DNA from: DATKCF01 sp035513345 | GTDB taxonomy: Bacteria; Gemmatimonadota; Gemmatimonadetes; Longimicrobiales; RSA9 | Direction: 5' to 3' | DNA: 64,000 nt | Assembly: GCA_035513345.1 (NCBI GenBank) | Contig: DATKCF010000152.1 | Coordinates: 1-64,000, forward strand | Part shown: positions 26,244-33,572 of the stretch, piece after piece | Numbering within the stretch: the first letter of the stretch is position 1 | Layout: each line of letters begins with the position of its first letter | Position numbers and translations under genes: made by a program | Notes under the pieces: generated by a model | Databases searched by the model: none | What the model was told of the DNA's origin: nothing | What the model saw: the letters and a program-made list of their open reading frames with translations, nothing else

Positions 26244-26966
26244 TCACGCGCGCTCCAGCGAGATCAGGGGGATGCCCGTTCGCTCCGGCCGCGTGATTGC
26301 GTACAGCACTGCGTCCGCCACCGCTCCGACCTCCAGCATCGTGTCGGGTTCCGGAAGCCCGGCGTTCTCGTCCCGGTCCACCGCGTCCCACAGCGTCGTA
26401 TCCGTCGCGGCCGGCTCGACCAGAGTGCTCCTCACACCCGTGCCCTTCAGCTCGAGGTCCAGAACGGCGTGCAGACCGCGCACCCCGAACTTGGACGCCG
26501 AGTACGCCCCGTTCGATGGGAACGCCTGCCGGCCCGCAATCGAGCCGACCGTGACGATGTGGCCCGAGCCGCGCTCGATCATCGATGGCAGGAATGCACG
26601 CATCAGCAGGAACGGCGCGCGCAGGTTCACGCCCAGGTGCCGATCGAAGTCCTCCGGCGTCGTATTCACCAGCCTCGCCATCGAGAACGCGCCCGCCGCA
26701 TTGATCAGGTAGTCCGGCGCCGCCAAATCGAAGACGGACGCGAAACTGCGGGCCAGCCGCTCGATGGCCTGCCGCTGCGAAACATCCGCCGCAAGCGCGA
26801 CACCGCCGATCTGCTCCGCCGCGCCGCTCAGCTCCGCTTCGCCGCGCGCGACCATTGCGACTCGTGCGCCGCCCTGCCGGAGCTGATTCGCGACCGCGAA
26901 CCCGATACCCCGCGATGCGCCGGTGACAAGCGCGCTCCGCCCGCTCAGCTCAGTGACGGGAGCCAT
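26244..26966 (-). CDS. SDR family oxidoreductase in pterin cluster
   Basis: A 240-residue short-chain dehydrogenase. The cofactor loop is VTGASRGIG, NNAG appears as INAAGA, and the catalytic set is Ser (VGSIAG) with YSASK. It overlaps the 3' end of folE by 17 bp and precedes the QueD-type gene. In this setting a sepiapterin- or dihydropteridine-type reductase role is attractive, but the sequence alone marks only a generic NAD(P)H-dependent carbonyl reductase. Confidence 0.88.
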   Translation of the reverse strand: MAPVTELSGRSALVTGASRGIGFAVANQLRQGGARVAMVARGEAELSGAAEQIGGVALAADVSQRQAIERLARSFASVFDLAAPDYLINAAGAFSMARLVNTTPEDFDRHLGVNLRAPFLLMRAFLPSMIERGSGHIVTVGSIAGRQAFPSNGAYSASKFGVRGLHAVLDLELKGTGVRSTLVEPAATDTTLWDAVDRDENAGLPEPDTMLEVGAVADAVLYAITRPERTGIPLISLERA

Positions 26967-27555
26967 TCACCATGCACAGCCGGAGGAACTCCTCACGCGT
27001 CTTCAGATCGTCGAGGAACACGCCGCGCATCGCGCTCGTCAGTGTCTTCGAGTTCTGCTTCTCCACGCCACGCATCATCATGCACAGGTGCCAGGCTTCG
27101 AGCACAACGCCCACGCCCTGCGGCTTCAGCACATCCCACAGCGCCTGCGCAATCTCGTCCGTCATGCGTTCCTGCACCTGAAGCCGTCGCGCGAAGACGT
27201 CCACCACCCGTGCGATCTTCGACAGCCCGATGATACGACCGTTCGGGATGTAGGCCACGTGCGCTTTCCCCACGAACGGCAGCATGTGGTGCTCGCACAA
27301 CGAGTACAGCTCGATGTCCTTGACGATGACCATGTTGTGATGGTCCTCGTCGAAAATCGCGTCGCCAACCACATCCGCCACGCATGTGCGGTAGCCTCGC
27401 GTCAGCCACGAAAGACTCTCCGAAACCCGGTCCGGTGTCCTCACCAGACCCGGTCGCGATGGGTCCTCGCCCAGTCGCCGGATCATTTCCCGGACCAGAT
27501 CCGGAAACGGCACGCTGTCCAGCCGTACCACGGGCTCCATCTCGATCGTGCTCAT
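26950..27555 (-). CDS. folE: GTP cyclohydrolase I
   Basis: A 201-residue enzyme converting GTP to 7,8-dihydroneopterin triphosphate, the first step of folate, queuosine and biopterin pathways. Zinc ligands are in YSLCEHHMLPF and in LEAWHLCMMMRGV, and the GKAHVAYIPNGRIIGLSK and QVQERMTDEIA segments are diagnostic of type IA. The start ATG overlaps the PTPS stop (ATGA) and the SDR start overlaps its end, so PTPS, FolE and SDR are tightly coupled. Confidence 0.95.
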   Translation of the reverse strand: MSTIEMEPVVRLDSVPFPDLVREMIRRLGEDPSRPGLVRTPDRVSESLSWLTRGYRTCVADVVGDAIFDEDHHNMVIVKDIELYSLCEHHMLPFVGKAHVAYIPNGRIIGLSKIARVVDVFARRLQVQERMTDEIAQALWDVLKPQGVGVVLEAWHLCMMMRGVEKQNSKTLTSAMRGVFLDDLKTREEFLRLCMVNGSRH

Positions 27556-28034
27556 TCCGTCCGATCCCTGCCTGTGTATTCGACGTAATTACGGGGCGTC
27601 TCGTAAAGAACGAGTCGGACCAGCCGGATCGTGGCAGGCATGCCGCCCGCCAGCCGGTCCCATATCGCGACAACCAGGTTCTCGGTCGTCGGGTTCACTC
27701 CCTCGAGCCAGGATACATCGAGGTTCAGATTGCGGTGGTCGAGATCGCCGATCACTCGCGCTTCGACCATGTCGCGCAGCGCCTTGAGATCAAGGACGTA
27801 TCCCGTCTCCGCGTCGATCGGCCCCTCGACCGTCACGTCGATCTCGTAGTTGTGACCGTGCCAGTTCGGATTCGAGCAGAGCCCGAAGGTCTCGCGGTTC
27901 CGTTCGTCCGTCCAGTCACTGCGGCTCAACCGGTGCGCAGCACTGAAATGAAGACGACGAGTCACCCTGACGATCGGTGCCGCCCTCGTCGCCTCGACCC
28001 GATCGCCCGCCACTGCCTTGCTCGTCTCGTTCAT
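27552..28034 (-). CDS. 6-pyruvoyl-tetrahydropterin synthase-type protein
   Basis: A 160-residue T-fold protein. His34 (SAAHRL), His59 and His61 (HGHNY) bind zinc. The catalytic Cys53 lies in FGLCSNPNWHGHNY, with five residues between Cys and HGH as in animal PTPS (CNNPNGHGHNY) rather than three as in QueD. LDHRNLNLDV and LYETPRNYVEY supply the rest of the site. This spacing suggests PTPS chemistry toward tetrahydrobiopterin-like cofactors. The ATG at 28034 is chosen because the upstream 18 residues of the longer frame have no homology. First gene of the pterin operon. Confidence 0.85.
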   Translation of the reverse strand: MNETSKAVAGDRVEATRAAPIVRVTRRLHFSAAHRLSRSDWTDERNRETFGLCSNPNWHGHNYEIDVTVEGPIDAETGYVLDLKALRDMVEARVIGDLDHRNLNLDVSWLEGVNPTTENLVVAIWDRLAGGMPATIRLVRLVLYETPRNYVEYTGRDRTE

Positions 28035-28120
28035 CGCTCTCGACCGACCGTCCCGTTGCCACCGCGTCCGAGTACCCGCCTGCGCTGCAACGGGTTCGGA
28101 GCCGGCACCCGGATCCGCCC

Positions 28121-28156
28121 GAAAAAGAAGGCCGGCCCGCGCGTAGCGGGCCGGCC
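28121..28156 (-). terminator. Intrinsic terminator after the structured RNA
   Basis: An 11-bp perfect GC stem (28146-28156 with 28130-28140, loop of five) is followed on the minus strand by TTCTTTTTC. It lies between the structured RNA and the first pterin gene, 87 nt before its ATG. Confidence 0.85.
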
Positions 28157-28320
28157 AATGACGCACCGGAGGTCAGTTTGTTGGAGCCCAGTCATGATAG
28201 ACTGGTGACCTCCCCACACCTTGCCGCCGTCCCTTGCAGGGCGTGACGTCCGTTGCGGGAGCCGGCCCCAATGATGTGTTGCTGTAGGCCCAAAAACGCA
28301 TCCTCCGGCACGCCAGATGC
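28121..28320 (-). ncRNA. Structured RNA, 6S-like or pterin-operon leader
   Basis: The minus strand holds a promoter, a folded region and an intrinsic terminator in about 200 nt. A 13-bp closing stem joins 28302-28314 with 28160-28172 (GGCGUGCCGGAGG with CCUCCGGUGCGUC, including wobble pairs). Inside, the 3' side carries a small hairpin (28200-28205 with 28188-28193), and an upper stem CUCCC/GGGAG leads to an apical helix. This layout of closing stem, central bubble with 3'-side hairpin and upper arm recalls 6S RNA. An alternative pairing of 28206-28213 with 28168-28175 (GGAGGUCA/UGACCUCC) competes with the closing stem. A leader or riboswitch role for the pterin operon is the other reading. 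No known riboswitch motif recognised. Confidence 0.55.
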
Positions 28321-28327
28321 GGTCTCG

Positions 28328-28356
28328 AATGTAGCCGGACCTGCTGCCGCGGTCAA
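28328..28356 (-). promoter_or_regulatory. Sigma-70-like promoter of the structured RNA
   Basis: On the minus strand TTGACC (28351-28356) and TACATT (28328-28333) are separated by exactly 17 nt, putting the transcription start near 28318-28321, just before the closing stem. No comparable promoter is visible between the terminator and the PTPS gene. Confidence 0.65.
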
Positions 28357-28430
28357 TCGATCGGACACACCGCGTCAACGGTTCCGGAACCCCGTCGGCG
28401 AACCGGCATCGGTCGCGCCTGCCATGCGCA

Positions 28431-28459
28431 TTGTGCGCGGCCTTGCGTTGTCGTACACT
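28431..28459 (+). promoter_or_regulatory. Sigma-70-like promoter of the zinc-ribbon membrane protein gene
   Basis: TTGTGC (28431-28436) and TACACT (28454-28459) are spaced by 17 nt. The predicted transcription start near 28466 rules out the TTG at 28459 as start codon and supports the GTG at 28501. Confidence 0.55.
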
Positions 28460-28500
28460 TGGGAAGAAGATGGTCGTTTGACCCCGGCTGCCTGCTCCGC

Positions 28501-29022
28501 GTGATCTGGTTCGTTGCGTTCTACTTCCTGACGGTGCTCGTGCTTCCGCTTGTGGTCGGAAGTGCGGTGACCTACCGCGCGCTGCCGGCTGGCCGCGCGT
28601 GCCCGCGCTGTCGCGCCACCACCATTCTGCTCCACAGCCGGCTGCTTGGCGTCGTGTCGCGCCTGCCGTTCCTCGAGCTGCAGCGGCGCTGGTGTCTGTC
28701 GTGCGGCTGGGCCGGCGTCGTTCGCGTTCCGCGGCCGTCCGTTCGCCTCGTCGTCGCTGGCCGCTCCGCGGAGTCCGGTGATCCGAGAGTGATCGACGTC
28801 AGGCACATCATCGTCGACGGCGTCCCGTGGGGGGTCCGGCTCGAAACGTGGCGGACCGGCCAGCTCTGGTACGGGCGCCTGCTGTTCGTCGATACGTCAG
28901 GCAGGCTCTGGTCGGATGCGCGGCCGCTGCGCGGCATGTCGGACGGAGAGGTACTCGATCAGGCGAGGCGGCTGCCGCCCGATCTTCTCGTGTCGCGCTT
29001 GCGCGAACTCGTTTCCGGCTGA
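28501..29022 (+). CDS. Membrane-anchored zinc-ribbon protein, unknown function
   Basis: A 173-residue protein opening with a signal anchor (IWFVAFYFLTVLVLPLVVGS) followed by a four-cysteine ribbon (CPRC about residue 37 and CLSCGW about 30 residues later). The rest is a basic/hydrophobic beta-rich domain with no family I recognise. Start GTG is chosen because it places the hydrophobic anchor at the N-terminus and lies downstream of the predicted transcript start; no clear Shine-Dalgarno. Its last 64 bp overlap the convergent NUDIX gene. Confidence 0.6.
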   Translation: MIWFVAFYFLTVLVLPLVVGSAVTYRALPAGRACPRCRATTILLHSRLLGVVSRLPFLELQRRWCLSCGWAGVVRVPRPSVRLVVAGRSAESGDPRVIDVRHIIVDGVPWGVRLETWRTGQLWYGRLLFVDTSGRLWSDARPLRGMSDGEVLDQARRLPPDLLVSRLRELVSG

Positions 29023-29552
29023 GCCCGCTCCGCCACGGCGGCCTTCGAAGCGGCCCCTGGTTCCGCCGTGTCGCCATCTTCCGCGCAGCCCGCTGCCTTC
29101 ATCGCCGCATCGAGCATTGCGCGCCTGGCCTTGTACCGCAGCCTGCGCCTCGTCTCCGATGGCGTGAACCAGGCGAACCGACTCGCTTCCTCGGGCGAGA
29201 TGGTGATCTCGGTGCGCAACGCCTCGGCCAGGTAGTACGTGACCCGCTTGCGTACGAACGTCCTGTCCTTGCCGTCGCCCGCCGTGAATCGGTAGTCCTC
29301 GGCCCGTGCGAAGCTGTCGACGAAACGAACGTCGGCCGCGGCCAGGCCGGTCTCCTCGCGCAGTTCGCGCAGCGCGGCCTGCTCCAGCGTCTCACCTTCG
29401 TCCACGCCGCCCTTCGGAAACTCCCAGAGCGGCCGCCGCGTCAAGCGGGATCGGAGCAGCAGGAACCTGCAGCCTTCCGGGCTCCTGTGGAACACGATGA
29501 CGCCGGCCGAAACATCCCGCCGGTGTCGCTTGCCTTTCGCCTTCTTCACCAT
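28959..29552 (-). CDS. NUDIX hydrolase
   Basis: A 197-residue protein with a complete Nudix box (GGVDEGETLEQAALRELREE followed by TGL), preceded by DVSAGVIVF and LLLRSRLTRRPLWEFPKG. Such enzymes hydrolyse nucleoside diphosphates linked to another moiety; this form, with YYLAEAL and WFTPSETRRRL, resembles diadenosine/RNA pyrophosphatase-like members. The basic, disordered C-terminal tail of about 45 residues overlaps the end of the convergent gene. Start ATG at 29552 matches the family's N-terminus. Confidence 0.88.
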   Translation of the reverse strand: MVKKAKGKRHRRDVSAGVIVFHRSPEGCRFLLLRSRLTRRPLWEFPKGGVDEGETLEQAALRELREETGLAAADVRFVDSFARAEDYRFTAGDGKDRTFVRKRVTYYLAEALRTEITISPEEASRFAWFTPSETRRRLRYKARRAMLDAAMKAAGCAEDGDTAEPGAASKAAVAERAQPETSSRKRDTRRSGGSRLA

Positions 29553-29683
29553 CAATCGCGGCCTGTCACTCAATGGGTTCGGGTGCGGGAGGCTATGGAC
29601 CGCACGCCCGGCCGGCAACCGCCGTCTGGTCCTCGCACGGCCTCGTTGACAGCCCGCCAACCGGCCTCGATCTTCCCGCACCC

Positions 29684-30082
29684 ATGGAACTCACACTTGC
29701 GTTGCTCTGCGAAGAAGCCCGTGACCGGCCGGATGGAAGGTTCGACATCCTCGGCGTTTTCACCGAACTGAGTGCGCCCGGATTCCCCGCCGTCCAGGAT
29801 CGTATGACCGCGTTCTTCATCATGGAGTGGGATGCCGACGAGGCAGGAACACAGGCGTTCCGCGCCGACCTGACGGCAGCCGACGGCACGCGCGTCGTGA
29901 CCATTGAAGGCGAAACCGAGGTTCCGGTCCGCCAGCCCGGCAGCTCCGCCGCACAGACGCGTCTTGCACTGCCCCTCGAGAAGATCGTCTTCCCGCAGGC
30001 CGGCCCCTACCACTTCGACCTCGTGGCGGGCGGAAACGTGCACCGTGCCTGTTCGCTGTTTCTGAGCGAGCGTCAGGGCTGA
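29684..30082 (+). CDS. Conserved hypothetical protein, DUF6941-like
   Basis: A 132-residue soluble protein beginning MELTLALLCEEARDRPDGRF, a start I associate with DUF6941, then DILGVFTELSAPGFPAVQDR and a beta-sandwich-like remainder (ALPLEKIVFPQAGPYHFDL). No catalytic motif. The ATG is the first that keeps the conserved beginning; the longer frame upstream has no conserved sequence. It stands alone before a repeat-bearing intergenic stretch. Confidence 0.68.
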   Translation: MELTLALLCEEARDRPDGRFDILGVFTELSAPGFPAVQDRMTAFFIMEWDADEAGTQAFRADLTAADGTRVVTIEGETEVPVRQPGSSAAQTRLALPLEKIVFPQAGPYHFDLVAGGNVHRACSLFLSERQG

Positions 30083-30094
30083 GACGACGAGGAG

Positions 30095-30356
30095 TTCCCC
30101 TGAAAAATCCCTGGCTGCCTGCCCGGCGCTCGGGGTTTCACGCTGAGGACGCTGGGGGAGCGGAGGCCGCGGGTACTTGTTGTTGAACTCACGGCGGAGC
30201 AGGGGTCGACGCGCACCGGCGCCCCGCGATCGTCGCCCGACGTTCCGCCGCCGTGTGGATGTCGACTGACCCCCGCCCGATCCTGAACTGACCAGCACCC
30301 GGGACCACGCCAAGAAACAGAAGATTCCCCCAAAAAGATCCCCGGCTGCCTGCCCG
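30095..30356 (+). repeat. Degenerate direct repeat, two copies of about 32 bp
   Basis: 30095-30126 and 30325-30356 share TTCCCC, an A-rich tract and a perfect GGCTGCCTGCCCGG end. Copy one abuts the left arm of the inverted repeat; copy two precedes the right arm. Confidence 0.75.
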
Positions 30357-30434
30357 GAGTCGGCGCCATCATGAGGCGGACGAACAGCAGCGTCCGCTCC
30401 CCCAGCGTCCTCAGCGTGAAACCCCGAGCGCCGG
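30123..30434. repeat. Perfect 42-bp inverted repeat spaced by 228 bp
   Basis: 30123-30164 and 30393-30434 are exact reverse complements over 42 bases (core GGTTTCACGCTGAGGACGCT on the left). With the flanking direct repeats and a weaker repeat of TACTTGTTGA at about 30174 and 30488, this fills the 425 bp between the hypothetical gene and fumC. No open frame or transposase is present. It may be a non-autonomous mobile or REP-like element, or a hairpin acting between the convergent genes. Confidence 0.9.
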
Positions 30435-30507
30435 AACTTCCTGTCTCACGCAGTGGACGCGATGGGGGCGGAGGACACGGGGACGGATTACTTGTTGAGG
30501 GACGTCC

Positions 30508-31920
30508 TCAGTCTTCCTGGCCGGGTATCCCCACCTCGGTCATCGCCCTCGCGTCCAGGACCTGGTCCAGCTCGGCATCGGGCAGGACCTTCTGTTCCTT
30601 CGCGACCTCACGCGCCGTCATTCCGCGTGCGAATGCCTCCTTCGCGATCGCGGCGGCGGTGTCGTACCCGATCTTCGGGGCGAGTGCGGTGGCCAGCGAG
30701 AGGTTGCCCTCGAGCAGTTCGCGGCAGCGCGCTTCGTTCGCGGTGATGCCGCCCACGCACTTCTCCGCGAACACGCGGCTCGCGGACGCAAGCAACGAGA
30801 TCGACTGGAGCAGCCCGTAGGCCATCACGGGCATCATCACGTTGAGTTCGAAATAGCTGCCCATTCCACCCACCGTGATGGTCGTGTGGTTTCCCATCAC
30901 CTGCGCCGCCACCATTGTCACGGCCTCGGGGATCACGGGATTCACCTTGCCGGGCATGATACTCGACCCCGGCTGGACGACGGGCAGCGTGATCTCTGCC
31001 AGGCCGGCACGCGGCCCGCTGGCCATCAGGCGAAGGTCGTTCGCGATCCTGGACAGCGACACCGCCACCGTGTTGAGCGCGCCGTGCGCGTGCACGATCG
31101 TGTCACGCGTGCCCTGCCGCTCGAAGTGGTTCGACGCTTCGCGAAACGGGATGCCGGTCTCCCCCGCCAGCCGTCCGATCGTGAGTGGCGCGAACCGCGC
31201 GTGCGTGTTGATACCCGTACCGACCGCGGTCCCGCCAAGCGGCAGCTCCGCCAGGTCCGCCGACGCTTCGTTCAGCCGGCGCATGCCCTGCGTGATCTGC
31301 GCCGCGAACCCGCCGAACTCCTGGCCCAGCCGCACCGGCGTCGCATCCATCATGTGCGTGCGGCCGGACTTCAGGATTCCATCGAACTCGACGGCCTTCG
31401 CGGCCAGGGCGTCCCGCAACGTCTGCAGCGCCGGCATGAGGTCGCGCGCGATCGCTTCGCACGCCGCCACCTGCATTGCGGTCGGGATCACGTCATTCGA
31501 CGACTGCCCCGCGTTCACGTGATCGTTCGGGTGTATGCCCTTCTCACCGATCGCGCCGCCGCGAATCCGGATCGCGCGGTTCGCGATCACTTCGTTCGCG
31601 TTCATGTTCGTCGACGTGCCACTGCCCGTCTGGAAGATGTCCAGCACGAAGTGATGGTCGAGCGTTCCGTCGATCACCTCCTGCGCCGCCGCCATGATGG
31701 CCTTCGCGATGTCCGCGTCCAGCAGATTCAGCTCAACGTTCGTCGCCGCCGCCGCCCTCTTGATGCGGCCGAGCGCAGCAATGAATCCGCGCGGAAAGCG
31801 CAGGTCGCTGATCGGGAAGTTCTCGACCGCACGCTGCGTCTGCGCGCCCCACAGGGCATCCGCCGGCACCTTCATCCCGCCCAGCGAGTCCTTCTCCGTC
31901 CGGTACTCCGGTTCGCTCAT
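30508..31920 (-). CDS. fumC: Class II fumarate hydratase
   Basis: A 470-residue tetrameric, iron-independent fumarase interconverting fumarate and malate in the citric acid cycle. The signature GSSIMPGKVNP and the substrate-contacting TGSGTSTNMNANEVIANRA, SSNDVIPTAM and SGRTHMMDATPVRLGQEF segments are intact. Full length for the family. Start ATG follows the expected MSEPEYRTEKDSLG beginning. It lies alone between the repeat element and an SDR gene on the same strand (55-bp gap). Confidence 0.96.
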   Translation of the reverse strand: MSEPEYRTEKDSLGGMKVPADALWGAQTQRAVENFPISDLRFPRGFIAALGRIKRAAAATNVELNLLDADIAKAIMAAAQEVIDGTLDHHFVLDIFQTGSGTSTNMNANEVIANRAIRIRGGAIGEKGIHPNDHVNAGQSSNDVIPTAMQVAACEAIARDLMPALQTLRDALAAKAVEFDGILKSGRTHMMDATPVRLGQEFGGFAAQITQGMRRLNEASADLAELPLGGTAVGTGINTHARFAPLTIGRLAGETGIPFREASNHFERQGTRDTIVHAHGALNTVAVSLSRIANDLRLMASGPRAGLAEITLPVVQPGSSIMPGKVNPVIPEAVTMVAAQVMGNHTTITVGGMGSYFELNVMMPVMAYGLLQSISLLASASRVFAEKCVGGITANEARCRELLEGNLSLATALAPKIGYDTAAAIAKEAFARGMTAREVAKEQKVLPDAELDQVLDARAMTEVGIPGQED

Positions 31921-31975
31921 CGTCCTGTCTTCCGTTTGATTTCGGCGGCCCGGCCTGGCCGCTCGGTTTTCGCGT

Positions 31976-32710
31976 TCAGTTGCGTCTGGGTGGCTTCGAC
32001 GGACGCAGCTCGATACGGCTCGTCAGCGACCGGCCCGGATACGACAGGACATCCAGCACCGCTCGCGCCACATCCTCCGCCGCAATGCGCCAGTCGGCGC
32101 CCTCGCTGTCATCACGTCCGCCAAACTCCGTAGCCACACTGCCCGGCATGATGCAGCTGACACGGATGTCATCGTACCGGACCTCCTGCATCAACGCCTC
32201 CGTAAAGCCGATCAGGCCGAACTTGCTCGCATTGTACGCGCTGCCTCCCGGAAACGCGTTCTTGCCCGCCAGACTGCCTATGTTGATCACCCAGCCACCC
32301 GCCGCCGCCTTCAGATGCGGCATCGCTTCGTGTGTGCAGTAGAACACACCGCTCAGGTTCGTCTCGATTACCGCATCCCATGTCGCGGGCGCCATCTCCG
32401 CCACCGGCTCGAACGCGCCGATGCCCGCATTGTTCACCAGAATGTCCAGCCGGCCGAACTCCGAGACCGCCTCACGGACCATCCGCCGGCAATCCTCGTG
32501 ACGCCGAACATCGCCCGTCACGCCCGCCGCGACCTTCCCGCTCCCGTTCGTAGCCGCATTCAATGCGCGCACTGCCGCATCCACGTCGCTCGCCGTCCGC
32601 GCGCTGATCACTACGCGCCCGCCCGCGTCCACCACCGCTTGCGCAACCGCCCGTCCAATGCCGCGGCTCGCCCCGGTTACCAGTGCGACTCGGTCCTTCA
32701 ACGCCGTCAT
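31976..32710 (-). CDS. SDR family oxidoreductase
   Basis: A 244-residue classical short-chain dehydrogenase. Cofactor loop VTGASRGIGRAV, NNAG intact (VNNAGIG), catalytic Ser in NIGSLAG, and YNASK with the active Tyr and Lys. The C-terminal region (EDVARAVLDVLSYPGRSL) is standard. Substrate unknown. Start ATG at 32710 matches the family N-terminus (MTALKDRVALVTGA). Divergent from the next SDR gene with a 98-bp shared upstream region. Confidence 0.9.
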   Translation of the reverse strand: MTALKDRVALVTGASRGIGRAVAQAVVDAGGRVVISARTASDVDAAVRALNAATNGSGKVAAGVTGDVRRHEDCRRMVREAVSEFGRLDILVNNAGIGAFEPVAEMAPATWDAVIETNLSGVFYCTHEAMPHLKAAAGGWVINIGSLAGKNAFPGGSAYNASKFGLIGFTEALMQEVRYDDIRVSCIMPGSVATEFGGRDDSEGADWRIAAEDVARAVLDVLSYPGRSLTSRIELRPSKPPRRN

Positions 32711-32740
32711 CGGTTCTCCATTCGTTCGTCGGCAGTCTAA

Positions 32741-32769
32741 TTGCCCCTTACGGGCGTCGCCACTATTCT
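32741..32769 (+). promoter_or_regulatory. Sigma-70-like promoter of the second SDR gene
   Basis: TTGCCC (32741-32746) and TATTCT (32764-32769) are 17 nt apart, giving a leader of about 33 nt with GGAGG before the ATG at 32809. Confidence 0.6.
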
Positions 32770-32808
32770 GGCCAACCCTTGCACCGCATCGACCGGAGGC
32801 CACTCAGC

Positions 32809-33537
32809 ATGGATCTCGAAGGCCGGGTCGCCCTCGTTACCGGCGGCGCTCGCCGCGTCGGCCGCGCCATCTCACTCGCCCTCGCCGGCTCTGGCGCCGA
32901 CGTCGTCGTCAACTACAACGACTCCGCCGACGAAGCCGACGATGTCGTCGCTCGCGCCCAGACCGGCGGCCGCCGAGCCATCGCCGTCCACGCCGATGTC
33001 GCAACCGATGAAGGTGTTCGTAACCTCGTCGATCGCACTCGCCGTACCTTTGGCCGGCTCGACATCCTCGTCAACAGCGCCGCCCTTTTCGAACGCTCGC
33101 CGTTCGACAACATCACCCGCGAGGACTGGCGCCGCGTCATCGGCGTCAATCTCGAAGGCCCCTTCTTCCTCTCCCAGGCTGCCGCACCTCTGCTCCGCCA
33201 GAACCACGGCTCAATCGTCAATATCTGCGACCTCTCCGCGCTTCAGGCATGGCCATCCTTCGCGCACCACGCCGTATCCAAGGCCGCACTCCTCCATCTC
33301 ACAAAGATCCTGGCCCGTGCGCTCGCACCCGATGTCCGCGTCAACGCCATCGTCCCCGGCACCGTCCTCCCGCCAGACGACTTCGACGGCCAGGACCACG
33401 CCGGCGGCCCCGATCGCAGAGTCGTCCGCCGCGAAGGTCGCGCGGACGATGTCGCCGACGCTGTACTCTACCTCGTAAAGGCCGGCTTCGTCACCGGCCA
33501 GACCATCGTAGTCGATGGCGGTCGGATGCTGCTCTGA
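32809..33537 (+). CDS. SDR family protein, pteridine-reductase-like, with HxxxK in place of YxxxK
   Basis: A 242-residue short-chain dehydrogenase-fold protein. The cofactor loop VTGGARRVGRAI with the double Arg and the strand VVVNYNDSADEA recall PTR1/FolM pteridine reductases. The catalytic Tyr is replaced by His (HAVSK), and the Ser position is in NICDLSA. GQTIVVDGGRMLL ends the chain in the normal way. Catalysis by the standard mechanism is doubtful, although some related proteins may use His. GGAGG precedes the ATG by 9 nt. The pterin cluster lies 5 kb away; a link is only suggestive. Confidence 0.85.
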   Translation: MDLEGRVALVTGGARRVGRAISLALAGSGADVVVNYNDSADEADDVVARAQTGGRRAIAVHADVATDEGVRNLVDRTRRTFGRLDILVNSAALFERSPFDNITREDWRRVIGVNLEGPFFLSQAAAPLLRQNHGSIVNICDLSALQAWPSFAHHAVSKAALLHLTKILARALAPDVRVNAIVPGTVLPPDDFDGQDHAGGPDRRVVRREGRADDVADAVLYLVKAGFVTGQTIVVDGGRMLL

Positions 33538-33572
33538 CTGCGGCACGCTTCGGCTGTTCGCAGCACCGGACT

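Noticed and set aside
28121..28320. SRP RNA, RNase P RNA or tmRNA as identity of the structured RNA
   Set aside because: The GGAAGCAGC-type SRP loop, the RNase P P4 core and a tRNA-like end are all missing.
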